The notes beneath the pieces were generated by a model. The model searched no databases, had not been told where the DNA came from, and saw only the letters and a list, made by a program, of their open reading frames with translations. The translations under genes and the position numbers were made by a program. From Pseudeuparius sepicola (taxonomy: Eukaryota > Arthropoda > Insecta > Coleoptera > Anthribidae), in assembly GCA_963920635.1 (NCBI GenBank), contig OY987303.1, positions 58,738,278 to 58,802,277 on the forward strand: 64,000 nt of DNA. The letters are read 5' to 3'. Below are positions 33,387-45,360 of this stretch, in pieces. The stretch's first letter is position 1. The number at the start of each line of letters is the position of its first letter.

Positions 33387-33440
33387 GTGAGCCATACTGA
33401 TGAAGGATCACCGTCCCGAAACACTGCTGTCTATTATGGT
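33387..33440 (+). ncRNA. hammerhead-ribozyme-like motif in a Penelope-type remnant
   Basis: CTGATGA (33397-33403) is followed by AGGA TCACCG TCCC, which can form stem II, then GAAAC (33418-33422), a 6-nt loop and GTC (33429-33431). This is the order CUGANGA - stem II - GAAAC - loop - GUH seen in the small type I hammerheads of Penelope-like retroelements. The A/C pair closing stem II on the core side is a mismatch. Stem I would pair the CCATA side with TATTATGG. Activity is unproven and the flanking element is only a short remnant (about 33350-33480). Confidence 0.5.
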
Positions 33441-33797
33441 CGACTGTCATCTTTTTCTTATTATTATTTTGATGGATGTCTGTATTAAGATTTGAATAAA
33501 TCATTAATATGCAAACAACAATCAAGTGAGTTTTATTTTCTCATACATCCTATCCTATGTATAACCAATTTGGTCAATTTTTCCGATAAAAAAGTGAAAA
33601 GAAGTGTTAATTTTTTTATATTCGCTTATTTTTATAGGTATCTGGTATCCTATTTTATGATTTTAGAATATTATTTTTTTTATTATTATCTCTTAAACTT
33701 TGCTTATCCAATAAAGATGTCAGTTTTGCAAAAAAATGCAGAGGATGATTTTTTCAAGCTTTTATTTAACTTCACCTGTTAGTGTGGGTCAAATCTT

Positions 33798-34508
33798 GCA
33801 AGCTGAATTAGAACCACTTCCTGACATCCGATTGAGCTGAAATTTTGCATACACCTTTAGCTCCGGTGACAATACAATATGCAATACTCAAATATTGTAA
33901 TACTTTCAAAATGGCCGCCGCTCCAAGATGGCTGATGTATTTTTTTTTTCAACCATATTAATATGGGTATCAAATGAAAGGGCTTGAATGAAAAGTAGAA
34001 AACGTTAAAGTTAGTGACATCACACTAAATTTAATATGGCCGCTGCTCCAAGATGGTGGATGATGTATTTTTTGTCGACCCCCTTAATATGGGTATCAAA
34101 TGAAAGGGCTTGAAGAGTAGAAAACGATAAAGTTAGTGACATCACACTAAATTCAATATGGCCGCCGCTCCAAGATGGCGGACTAAATTTCTTTACTACC
34201 CTCCTGACATGGGAATCAAGTAGGTACTAAAAAGCATAAAATAAAATTGAAAATAAAAAAAAACCTTTTTCAAAACAAGCTTTTATTTAAGCCACTAAAA
34301 CGAATAAAACAAGTTTATATGTTTTCGTTAAGATAATTCAATTCCAAATTGCGACAATTTTTTGCAAATTGAAAAGCTTGTCGCGCGAATTGTAAAGAAA
34401 AAAATGCATACTTTGGCAAATAGGTACTTGGTTATCAACCAATCACTGTTCAATAAAATTAATTGGTACCTAATTTCATCAACATTTCGCGCGACAAGCT
34501 TTTCAATT
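33798..34508 (+). repeat. repeat family R, copy 2, expanded and running into the gap
   Basis: The copy starts GCAAGCTGAATTAGAACC as at 15566. It carries three CC(G/T)CTCCAAGATGG motifs spaced about 115-130 bp in tandem units containing TATGGGTATCAAATGAAAGG, then the inverted tail TTTCGTTAAGATAATTC and the GCGCGACAAGCTTTTCA block. Copy 1 has fewer units, so unit number varies. The assembly breaks inside it. Confidence 0.8.
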
Positions 34509-34708
34509 NNNNNNNNNNNNNNNNNNNNNNNNNNNNNNNNNNNNNNNNNNNNNNNNNNNNNNNNNNNNNNNNNNNNNNNNNNNNNNNNNNNNNNNNNNNN
34601 NNNNNNNNNNNNNNNNNNNNNNNNNNNNNNNNNNNNNNNNNNNNNNNNNNNNNNNNNNNNNNNNNNNNNNNNNNNNNNNNNNNNNNNNNNNNNNNNNNNN
34701 NNNNNNNN
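34509..34708. other. assembly gap of 200 N
   Basis: Exactly 200 undetermined bases, a size often used for gaps of unknown length. It starts within the hairpin part of family R, so repeat structure probably caused the break. Confidence 0.99.
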
Positions 34709-35211
34709 AATTTTGAACGATGGATTCACCAAAAACAGAAACAAACAATAATTCCGTATACAGTTTATATAAATTAAAATATCATGTGTCCTCATAGAAA
34801 CATCTTTACGCAACACGAGAAACTGGTAACATTTACAACTTCCCAAATTAGGAAAACCAGCACATTTTCATTGACAACAACTGTCGAATTGCGAAAGGAA
34901 AATACCTGCCTACCGCAAATTAAAAGTGTTCTCGGTGCGAAGCGAGAAATAAAACGAAAACCGCCGGCAAACGCGCAACGCAATTACACAATGCGCCTTC
35001 CTACTCGGGTCTCGGATTTTCAATGGTATACCGAATGCCATTCACCGCCGCAACAGTTCTTCGCGCGACGAAGAACTGTTGAGTTCTCATTCGGACTGTT
35101 GCGGTGGAAAACGGAAACTTTTCGTTTCGGGTGTCGGTGGTTTGGTGATTTGGACTGTTGCGTATTTTATTTATAGATTGGCCGGTCAGGAATAAATGAA
35201 AGATGCCGAGG
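34709..35211 (+). promoter_or_regulatory. exon-like GC-rich island ending in a splice donor
   Basis: The second half is GC-rich and ends with ATG AAA GAT GCC GAG|GTGAGTGC (donor at 35212). A strong hairpin, CAACAGTTCTTCG / CGAAGAACTGTTG with a 5-nt loop, lies at 35051-35081. It could be a first exon or promoter of a transcript running right, perhaps a distal 5' end of the second otopetrin. The 130-codon frame across it is not a known protein. Confidence 0.25.
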
Positions 35212-36500
35212 TGAGTGCAGGCGAGAATTGCTTAGTATACTAAGAAAATCAAAAAAATCAATTGGCAAACCCACATGTTATACAGGGTGTCCCAAAATGA
35301 ATTCCCCAGTGGCCGGGGGTAGACGCTACGACCAACAATAAGACGAAAATCACTTATGAAAAAATTTCAAAAAGTGCTTCCTTAAGAAGTTATGGCCATC
35401 TAAAATAGTGAAATTATGTAAAAAATAGTTTAATTTAAGTCAAGTCACCTTTTTCGTATCCAGAATATAAAATTTCCAATGTCAAAATTTAGTTGTCACA
35501 TAATTAGTAAACAGCAGGGCGACATTGAAAAGGTATCATCTGGTCAGGGATAATGCATACCTACCAAATTTAGTGAAATATCTTTGGGATAGAATTTTCT
35601 TTATTTTATAAGAAACTTTGACACCCGGTATCTTGAAAACGAAGATCCCAATAGAAAAGGTGCAGTATGTTCTGAAGTTCCAGCCAAAGTTGACGGAAAT
35701 AAAACTGAATTACTCTTTGATATTTACTATTTATTTTGTATGTAATTATTACATTAAAAACTTGATAGGTGTTTTCTAAGTTTTACTCAACAATCAACAA
35801 TAAACAAGAATAGATACGAACAATATAAAGACAGTAATATTTTTTTACATGGAACGACAATAACTAAACGTTTCGTTTTTGAATTTTGAAACTTAGTTCC
35901 GAAAAAATACTAACTTTAGTATTAATATAGAATTTAAAAACGAATTAAAACTTAAATAGTTAACAAACTTTTTTGTTCATTTCTAAATTTGATTTATGAT
36001 TTTCAAGACTTTGTAACTACTGATTAGAAATTTTAAATAATCGAATTTTTAAATATATTAAGTTCGAAACACAGCTCAACTAAAATTCAATCGTGTTATT
36101 GATATTCACTTGCATGGATTCACTTTAACGATAACCATATTCGTTAAGCCCATTTGCTTATATATGGAACTTAACGGTTTACTTTATTTGGATTCCATTT
36201 GTACAATAGTAGCATACTAAATATTAATCAAAGGAATTTTTATTATACAGGGTGCCCGGATGTTACAGTTACTTTTTAAACCTAAAATTAAAAATCACCT
36301 ATTTGACATTAGATTGTCGCTTGCATTTTGCAACTGAAGTTAAGTTAAATCGTTTATCATGTGATAAAACACTAGACATAGGAAATCTTATTAATTTGAT
36401 TGATACCGCACAAGTCATTTTTCATCTGCAAATGACAACCTGTCATATTTCTATTGCACCCCCAACCGCTCAGAATAACAATAATTCTTGAGCATTTTAG
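35212..36500. other. AT-rich, two solitary element ends
   Basis: TACAGGGTGTCCCAAAATGAA begins near 35281 and TACAGGGTGCCCGGATG near 36246, neither with a clear partner. No gene is supported. Confidence 0.5.
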
Positions 36501-36690
36501 AGTTGCGTGGAGGGCAGTCGCGTTGTGCGGCAGCGTCCCGACGCCGATCGAAGCGACGCCCTACTAGCCGTCACAAAAACGTCATGGTGTGCCCGCGAAC
36601 AAAGGCCCAGCTTTCGCTAATGGCCAATCGAAGGGTATTATGGCACCAGCACCCTAGATGCCCCGATCGGGGCATCAATGCCTAACTAGG
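36501..36690 (+). other. GC-rich exon-like segment with a 20-bp perfect palindrome
   Basis: An acceptor-like GCATTTTAG precedes a GC-rich stretch that stays open for about 39 codons in one frame, starting S-C-V-E-G-S. It ends near the perfect palindrome GATGCCCCGATCGGGGCATC at 36657-36676. No product is recognised. It may be an exon of a non-coding or 5' UTR transcript. Confidence 0.25.
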
Positions 36691-38240
36691 AGTGCAGTTT
36701 ATAGAGGGAATTTGAAAAGTGGTGCTCTATTTTCCTCTAAAGATCTACAGGGTGATTCACTTTTATTCTAAGGCACTTCAACGGGTTATAGAAAACCATA
36801 AAATAATGGCTATTTTGTGTATCCGCAGAGTTAGGAGGTGTAAATAAATGTCATAGTACAGAATTCAGATATTTTTAAATATACTTCCGTGAATATGTTA
36901 GATTCAAGGTCTTATTTTTCTTAAAATATCACTGACTATTATAATTATTATACATATATGATCACATGCATTTTATAGGCTATGATTGCTAGGTGACGAC
37001 GGAAAATATAAATAAACGTGCCCAAGAACATGAAAGAGGAAGAGTGTTTAATTTTTCCAACAAAAGTTTTAAGGAATGCATATTTCAAACTTGCCTGTTC
37101 TATAGAGGTTCTAAAATAAATAAAAATGTAAAGTAGACTCCTAGACTTTACGTGTAAATTTGCCTAGATATTACCTGCAATGATAATTACAAACCTACAT
37201 ATTTTGCTTTTCCTTTTTTATTGACCTCCTAACATAATATATAGATATTCCACGATTTAACCAACTGAGTAGGTAGAAGGTACCTAGTTATTATTCTGTC
37301 GCACCCACTAGCCACAAGCCATACGTTTATTAATAATATAAGTTGAAAACTAGGGACTGGGGCATTATGACAAGAAAGAAAAAACGAGAAAATGCCTGCA
37401 TAGCACGAAAACCTTTACGAAAAAAATTCTTCGGTTTTGTTCATTTTATATTGTATACTTCTTACCATCTTCATCCTCCTATTTACACCGCTTTTACTAT
37501 TTCAACTCAAACTTTGTTTTAGCCAATTAGTTACCAAAAGAATAATAACCTTACTGCCTTAGGCGTGTGAAATTTTATAGGGACCGGCGGATATTCATAC
37601 AGAAAAATTGAAAGCGGAAGTGCTACATTGTATGGGGCTTTTGAAGCCTTATTTATAATATTATTTATGTATTTAAGCGCATAGTGTAAGTATTTAAGGC
37701 ATCCGGCTGAAACATGCATTATTATTATTCAGGCAGCTGTGTCTGCCTATGCTTAATGCGTTTTTTTTATAGCAAAAGCTACGGAGCTTTCATTCCACAA
37801 TTGACGGGCTAGTTATAAGCTGTATATTGTTTAGGTAGCATAGAAACTTGTATATGCAGCATAAGATAAGGAAATACAACGTAAGCCCAGCAGAGGTATT
37901 ATATACGGGCCATAGACTAAGAGCAAACACTTCCTACTTGTATTCAATAAAGATCAGTTCTTTTTAAAAACGACTTTGCGTCAACCCGCCTCGTAACTGG
38001 CTGGACAACTGATTTTTTTTAATCACAGTGCTTTAGTAAAGTGGAAGTTAAACCGACAAAGGCATGAAAAAGCCGCTGTCAATGGAAACATCAATTTCAC
38101 ATCAGTCTTTTTAAACTAATTAATTAGATTTCATATACCTACCAAATTTGAAATTTCTTTACTGAAACATCAACAATGTGGAAATAACACAGAAAGTTTC
38201 ATATATTGAAAACGGGGCATTTGCGGACACATGTTGTATA
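36691..38240. other. intergenic, nothing supported
   Basis: AT-rich sequence with one TACAGGGTGATTCACTTTTA end near 36747, the same end as the element at 17454. The AGGCAGCTGTGTCTGCCT hairpin lies at about 37730-37750. No gene is visible. Confidence 0.5.
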
Positions 38241-39105
38241 TACAGTGTGGTCATTTAAGTGTGCAACATATGGAATTTTTTTATTAATAATTGCACAACG
38301 GAAATACATATATTCCCGAAAGTTGGTGCATGTTCGATAATCATATTATGTGCACTTAGAATGGTTGCAAGTCAAACAGCATACAGGGTAGGTCAAAAAA
38401 TGTAAAAATTGTACAAGAGTAAAGTGCCCTTATTGCAGAAAATTAAGCAAAATGTTATTAAGAAAAGTTGTCTAGAATTAAAAGTTATGCCTAAATACCA
38501 AAACATGGCCTCTTAACATTAAAAAAATTAAAAAAATTGTTTTAATATTTGCCCCAAACAATTTCATAAATCAATCAAAATTATATCAATTTCACATAAC
38601 TTTATTCAAATTCAAGCATATTTGTAAAATTAACTTTGATTTTTAATTTTTATTGAATCACAAATTTTATGTTTGTTGCAACGATATTAAACAAAACTTT
38701 AAAATTTCGCAAAAATTCTTCGGAACAAGGTAAAACATTAGTAATGATAATATGTATATTAAAAAACTGTCATTTAAGGTGCATAATTTCTATTTTAAAT
38801 GTTTATTAAGAAACTGTAAAAATTCATTGACGAACAATTTTTTTCTTAGGGGGCTATGTTTTGGTATTTAGGCATAGCTTTCAATTCTAAACAACTTTTC
38901 TTAATAACTTTTTGCTGAATTTTTTGAAATAAAGGTACTTTACTCTTGCGCGATTTTTATATTTTTTGACCTACCCTGTACGCTGTTTAACTTGCAACCA
39001 TTCTAAGTGCACCTAATATGATTACTGAACATGCATTAGCTTTCGGCAATGTCTTTGGTTGTGCAATTAATAAAAAAAAGTCCCATATGTTGCACACATT
39101 TTAGG
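38241..39105. repeat. hairpin nested in the centre of a hairpin
   Basis: The outer arms (about 38241-38380 and 38981-39105) mirror each other, from GTGTGGTCATTTAAGTGTGC inward to GCAAGTCAAACAGC. At the centre sits a second foldback element (38382-38980) with ends TACAGGGTAGGTC and GACCTACCCTGTA and arms of about 200 bp. Confidence 0.8.
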
Positions 39106-41811
39106 TATATTTTATTTATTTTAGATATTATTTAATAATATCTGATCCTTTTATACATATACATAGAAATTAGAATGCTCTGTTTATAATAATCCATTGG
39201 TAAGTAATCTTGTAATTTAAATTAACTTTTGAGGCCATGCACCAAAGTGGCATAGGCGTTTGTGTAGGTACCTACTTCTTCATAATTGGAAATTTAAAAT
39301 TAGGATTGCTGTATTATCAAGGATTGTAGATATTGATTTCACGAAAAATGTTCTTTAAAATTTTCTTGTAAAATGAAGTTACAAACGTAATTTTTTACTA
39401 ATAAAATATAATTTTGCGTCAGATGCGAAAAACTTCAAAGGGAATGAACTTTTCTAATATCGGCGTGCCCTTTGCCTTTGACGTAAAATACCAATAAACC
39501 CCGCATATAAATAGATCACTTATTTTAGGAGAAGAAAGCACCTCGACGGTTAAACATTCGTTGACTATATCGGGTGCGATGCCAAAGGGCGTGCGTAGGC
39601 GACGGGTGGTGAACTTAGCGGCCACGGATGACAGAGAAACGCATCGGTGCAGTTGAGCAAGTTCGGATAACCATCATCAGTAAAGGAGGGGACGGATCGG
39701 TAGACAACGTGGCGTGGGCGGTTGTCGAATTATTAATATTGTGCTGAAGGTCAAACAGATAAAACTAGAACTTTTTTTAGTCTCGTTTTATCACAGGCCT
39801 CGGCCACAGCCGACTCTAGGAATGCCCTGATGTTGAGAAAGCTGGCAACATGGCTTGCGGGCCTGCGCGGCGTGGCCTGTCACTCCCTGTCAGTTGATTT
39901 TACAAGAAATTTACCAGAATTAATTTGTGTAGCGTGGGTAGTGCTATCGTCGCCAGATTGCTACGACGACGCAGTGTGTCTCTGGGTGGAAACAGACAGC
40001 CCGAAGTGCTGGCGACAGCTTTTTTATAAATTTGTTTTGTTTGTGAAAAAATGAAACATTTCTCTAAAAGTTCGAAGTGAAGAATCATTCCTTTACAATT
40101 TCAAGCCTCAAGATGCTTAAAACCGTCGAGGGAAGCTATAACTTAGTCATATACCTGCGGCTGTAAGTCAAATCGTAATAATAACTTCAAGTAGTTAGCT
40201 TTTCTTTGCTTGACGACAAGCCGTCAACTTGTATTCATTTTGGGCTTTCCAAAGGACGACAATTTAAGAATAAAATGATTAAGGGCCAATTGCATAGACA
40301 AACTAAAGTACCCTTTAAAATTAAAGGAGCTTTTTGACAATGCAACCATTGTTTAGTATTGTTGCAAAAGTTTCTTTACCTAATGTTAAAGTCAAAAGAT
40401 AATTTAGCTGAATGTATTATGAAATTATTGACCCTAACTACTGTCATTTCAATCAGAAGAGATTACTCTCCTTCACAACATGCTGTTCTCTGTTCGCTTG
40501 TTGTTTGTATTTTTATGAAAATTTAACAATAAGGGAAGATAGGTAATCATCATTTGCCTGATGGCGCACTTTGCGAAAAATTCTCACAAAAATTCGACAT
40601 ACAACAAAATGTAGTCTCGTCTATTTGCCCAAATTTACCAAATTATTTGTCGAAAATGTACCTATCCGCACCAGGAATGGTACTTTATTTATTATAAATA
40701 CTTATACTTCTGTGTATATTTTGTTACTTGTTACTGCTTTTATTGTCTGTTAAACAAACGTACCTACTTACTTAGGTATGTAACCAATTAATGAAACACA
40801 GTTCCCAAATGTATCTAATTATAATTAAAAAGGGGGTTGAACAGTTATTAGAAAAGATAAACTAAGCCTAAGTGCAGACTGCTCTATACTGCATAGACCA
40901 GTTGAACCGTCCCGCTCCGACGTTGCCAAATATTTGCACAGGGCTTTTAAGCTTGAGAAGGTTGTGCCTCGGCAACTAAATTCCTCACGAGTCATAAAGA
41001 GTTCAACTTCAATGCTTTGCTACATATGTATAACTATATTAAACTTTATATGGAGTGAAAAATGCTACATAAAAATTAAAAAAAATAGTGAAATCTAATT
41101 TACTTAATTACAAAATTTTTATTTTTGATCGGCTCATAAATACAATATAAATAAAAATCGCAACACCTCACCACCCTCAACCTCTATAAAATCATCCAGA
41201 CCGTGCAGGCCTGCGATTTAGTGGGCGCTCGCCTCCCAAACCGTAGAGCAACACGTCCAGAATTCAGAATTGCCAGGTCCAGGTGTGTGCCGGTCAATAT
41301 CATCCCGCGATAAAAAAAAATCATCCCGACATCTTAGACGGCTATGAGGCATGCAGAACAATAAAGTGAAGGACAAATCCAGCGACGATCGTCTCCAGAA
41401 TGTCGTCAGGTGCCGGGTTAGAATTGTAAGTCAGGTTTTTTAGGTTAGCTTTGTTTGTGAGTGTTTTTTTTAATGTTTATAAACTTGTTAAAGTTAGATA
41501 ATGTGTTTATTAACAGTTGGCGAATGAGGCCTATGTGTCGGTAGTAAGCTTGGGAGTATTTTGGTATATAGGTCATCGGATAATGTACCTAACTGAATTA
41601 GGTTAGGTTTGCCGGCGCACTGAAATGTAGGGTAAAGTTTAAAGTGACAAATTTGATAACATTGAAGTAGGTTATAATGATAATCTTATTTGACATGTTA
41701 ACCTAACAATGGTTATCCATGGATTGCTTTTGAGCATAAAATTCTAACATGTAGGAAATTTAGCACCCCACACCTGATACCATTAATTTGTAGTCACAAA
41801 ATATACATAAG
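39106..41811. other. intergenic with several exon-like GC-rich islands
   Basis: Locally GC-rich stretches occur at 39540-39720, 39797-40020, 40880-41000 and 41200-41420. The best exon candidate starts at 39797 after a strong pyrimidine tract and TCACAG, with an open frame A-S-A-T-A-D-S-R-N-A-L continuing to a stop at 40054, but the product is unknown and no donor is convincing. These may be alternative 5' exons of the second otopetrin or a separate non-coding transcript. Confidence 0.3.
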
Positions 41812-41947
41812 TACAGGGTGTTTCTAAATTGCACCAAAATATTTTACAGGGCGATTCCCCCGTTAAAATTAAGGGGGGGGGTTCATATAAATTTTTGTTC
41901 AAAACCCCTCCCCTTCCGAGTTACACCCCTTCAAATATCGGGTATAG

Positions 41948-42258
41948 TATATTTCCTAACAAGTGCGGAAAGTGGCACTTTTGAGCACGCGATTGCAGTT
42001 GGCTGAACGTCGCGTAGCGGAGTTCAGCCAAGAAATGGAGTGTGGAAAAGACACTTTCCGCAAGAGTTAGGAACGCTATTTTTTTCTACAAGCGTGCGGA
42101 AAACTATACACTTTTCCGCACGCATTTACATTTCCGCACGCATTTTAGTTTAGAAAGTCTCACTTTTCCGCACTAGTGCGGAAAAGTAGAGCGGAAAAGT
42201 ATTTTTCCGCACTGGTACAGAAAAGTGCCATTTTCTAAACTAAAATGCGTGCGGAAAA
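41948..42258. repeat. GTGCGGAAAAGT palindromic repeat, copy 2
   Basis: Same family as 8451-8684, longer, with additional inverted copies including CCGCACTAGTGCGG. It sits within the left arm of the mariner-like element; the right arm lacks it. Confidence 0.8.
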
Positions 42259-42681
42259 ATATTGTTTTTATTTATTTTCTTTACTATGGAAAGAGGTAGA
42301 AAGTTAAAATTTGGTGGACCAGTTGCACTCATGGAATGACATTTTGTGACATTTTTTCTATCCTAAAGTATGAGTGGATGGGGATGAAAGAACCAACCCC
42401 TAAATTATTTTTCGACAGAATTTTTTAACATGTCAAAATTTCAAAACAAAAAAATTGGTTTGTAATTACAAATGCGTTTAAAAACTTTTTCAACTCGTCT
42501 CTGTTTGTCCTAAACTTGTCAGATTTTTCAGAAAAAAAATAAAACTTGTTGATGACTTGGTTAATGATTAATAATAAAAAAATTTATGAATCAGATAATC
42601 TAGTAGACTAATGTCAAACATCTATTTACTATTCTTAGGTATCATATCTAATTTGTGTTGTGTCCGATATAACAAAAAAAA

Positions 42682-42849
42682 ATGGTGAACTGTAAAAATG
42701 ATGAAATATGGGATATGCATTTTGTTATGGGCTCATGCGAAACTATTAGAAATACTCCCGGAATATTTCAAAGAATTCGGAATTCTATGGCCAGAAGAAT
42801 AGAGTCGTGCATTTTAGCAGACATTTCGAGCATTTATTGTTATTTTTAG
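42682..42849 (+). pseudogene. transposase fragment, N-terminus fused to C-terminus
   Basis: The ATG-started frame of 55 codons begins with a transposase-like N-terminus (NDEIWDMHFVMGSCE) and jumps at once to the C-terminal block TPGIFQRIRNSMARRIESC. One frame over, the sequence continues RHFEHLL, the usual end of Tc1/mariner-type transposases. The whole catalytic core is missing, and a frameshift has occurred after the deletion. Confidence 0.8.
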
Positions 42850-43488
42850 AATTCATATTATTTATAAGTTGTTATTATTTACAGTTGTTGAAGTTCTCAG
42901 ATTTTTTATTTACTTAGTTTTTTAGGTCTGTAGCATCTCTCCCTAATAATTGTAATTGAAGTATTTTTGATACCAACCTACTTGTAAAATTATTATTAGT
43001 ACTACAAACAATTACTACTTAGTATTAATACTATGTTTCCTTCTCATTTAAATTATGTCAAATTTATAACAAAAACAAAAGAGACCTAAAAGTTTTAAAC
43101 GCAGTAATTAGTTGGTTGACATTAGCCTACTAGATTAACTGATTCATAAAATAATTTTTAACCATGTCGCGTGGGTGTCAACAGGTTTTATTTTTTTGGT
43201 TTTGGACAAAAAGACAACAAAATTTTGACACGTTAAAAAATTCTGTCGAAAAATAATTTAGGGGTTGGTTTTTTCATCTCACTCAGACTTTAGGGTTGAA
43301 AAAATGTTACAAAATGTCACTCCATGGGTGCAGAAGAAAATAAATAAAAACAATTTTTTATTCTCATATGTGGAGGGGTGTAACTCGGAAGGGGAATTTT
43401 GAGGAATAATTTATATGAACGACCCCCTTAATTTTACCGGGAGAATCGCCCTGTAAAATATTTTGGAGCAATTTAGAAACACCCTGTA

Positions 43489-44150
43489 TAGTAATAATTG
43501 TTCTAGTAATTTTACTTTTTTTAAATTCAAGTTTTATTACTAGTTACATTGTTTTTTTTAACATGTTTATAGTTAAGCGAAAATAAGTTCAAAGGGATTT
43601 TGGTACTCCTCTGACAAAAAAAACAACAATCCAAAGATAGCTTTTTGTTCATTATAGGTACCAGTTTTTCTTGAGAAAATCAATCAATGAAAACTTAAGT
43701 TTTTCAACATATCTACTATATTTTTAACATACTTCTCAACATACCTACTATATTTTTAACATAGACCCCACTTGGTGCTCCTAAAATTAACACTTTTCAA
43801 ATAAACAAAATTAATTACTAACTAACGTAATATAAACCGATGAGGCTAGCATATATTCCCGAAGAAAACCAAACAACTTTCACTATATATCGCGGAAACG
43901 CCTGCTTTTGTAATGCGAGTGAGTATTATGGGTTCTTGGCAGGAAGCGGGAATTTAACGCCTGCGAAACGTGTAAACGTGAAAGAAAATTTGTTTGTTTG
44001 GATTTAGATTTCATTGGAAATTATTTCCTGGTATAACAAAATGCGAGAAGGGTCGACCGAAATATGGAGTAGCTACAAGAAAGTGTGGCAATGATGGCAC
44101 TGTCCTCAAGTGAAATCTATATTTGATTTATTCCCCGTTTGTTTTCCCGA
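43489..44150. other. AT-rich intergenic, nothing supported
   Basis: Contains a short direct duplication (CATAC..CTACTATATTTTTAACATA, twice near 43710-43765). No coding signal is seen. Confidence 0.6.
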
Positions 44151-45013
44151 GGGACTCTTTAAAGTAAGGGGACCCAGCATTATACTATCCAAAGTGAGGC
44201 CTATTCTTTCCTCATATATAATAGGTACTTTGATTGATAGTAAAAATTAATAATGTTTTCCATGATTTCTAAAAATTAGACTTGACAATTTTAATTTTGT
44301 GTATACACGTGCAGAATGTGGCAACTGTCAAATGAAAGAAATTTATTTTATAGTTGAAATTGATTTTCAGCAATTATTTCCAGGAATTTGTCGCTATTGC
44401 ACCTTGTTACCAGATTCCTCAATCCATTTGTAATATGTATACTTGAACTTTCTTATTCCCCTGTTGAATGTATCTATCTACCCAAAGAACTTTCACAGAT
44501 TTCGGGATGGACTAATAAGATTAGGTATAGTAGTTCTAATGATGTACCTAGTTTTTTTCGGTGTTCATTATAAAATTTTTGTAATTTTATTTCTCTCCCA
44601 AGGTACCTCACAAACTTAAAATAAACTTGTAGTCGAAATATAATTTGTTTTGAACTACCTGCTTATACGTAATGACCACGTAATGGGAATTGTAGGATTA
44701 CTAAAGGTGATACAGGAAAAATCTGGTTGCAATTATTGGGTCTACTGCAGGCGGCCGCATTACCTTTAATTGCCACATCTGAGTATCTGGAAGTTAGAAA
44801 AGTTAAAAATTGTGAATTATGATGGGAAATATTTTGCCTCCTTTAGAATCTATGGCACTGGCATGTCACATAAAACCAGACGGCAATCGGACACTGACAT
44901 CAGCCCCCTTGTGGTCTCCTTGGAGTCGACAGGAAACGAACTTCCCCTCAAGGCCTCACTTTTCCTATGCGAGAGACTGTGACATGCGGGGTCCCCTTAT
45001 TTTGAAGAGTCCC
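44151..45013. repeat. GGGACTC-ended element, long copy, inverted
   Basis: The ends match those at 5448 and 62129. The internal sequence, including TTTCGGGATGGACTAATAAG, is the reverse complement of the 62129-63153 copy. It abuts the GC-rich start region at 45041. Confidence 0.85.
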
Positions 45014-45040
45014 TGGTTTCCCCCCCATTTGTTTCTCCCG

Positions 45041-45360
45041 CCTTTTTCGGATCGGCCGCGTACGTCGCGCGGGGCGAACGAGGCGGCCGCAGCCGTCGCC
45101 TCGGCAGCTTCGGCCGCGCGCAGCGCCAACCGTTAGATTGAGCGGGAGCGTCGACCGGCCGCCGCCGCCGGGGCAGTAGAGTAGCTCGGCCGTTTCGCGT
45201 TCCCCAATTTGTAGCTTCGCTTGGAAGTGGCGATACGGCGGCCGCACGCGTAGGTGTAGTGCGTAGCACGGTGCGCTCGAGCTACAGGTAGTTTGCGGAC
45301 CACGCTAGCTTCGCCTCTCGTCCACGCAGCTTTCAACGACGCACCTAGACCTAGTTAGAG
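45041..45360 (+). promoter_or_regulatory. CpG-rich island, candidate promoter and 5' UTR exon
   Basis: One of the most GC- and CpG-rich stretches of the window, ending at a good donor, AGTTAGAG|GTGAGCTT (45360/45361). It has stops in all plus-strand frames. This fits a 5' UTR exon for the alternative otopetrin transcript that uses the exons at 47427 and 48334. The link is inferred. Confidence 0.35.

Larger units (their letters stand above)
41812..43488 (+). mobile_element. mariner-like element, internally deleted, with a nested repeat
   Basis: Ends are TACAGGGTGTTTCTAAATTG and its complement. Arms run for several hundred bp, shown by ACCAACCCCTAAATTATTTT near 42392 and its mirror near 43255, and by the TAATCTAGTAGACTAATGTC block near 42595 with its mirror near 43120. 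The left arm is interrupted by the GTGCGGAAAAG repeat (41948-42258). A fused transposase fragment lies in the centre. Confidence 0.85.

Noticed and set aside
34328..34846. Open frames spanning the N gap on both strands
   Set aside because: They are open only because undetermined bases contain no stops.
39419..39625. 68-codon minus-strand frame starting A-A-K-F-T-T
   Set aside because: It begins at a non-ATG codon and shows no splice or family support.
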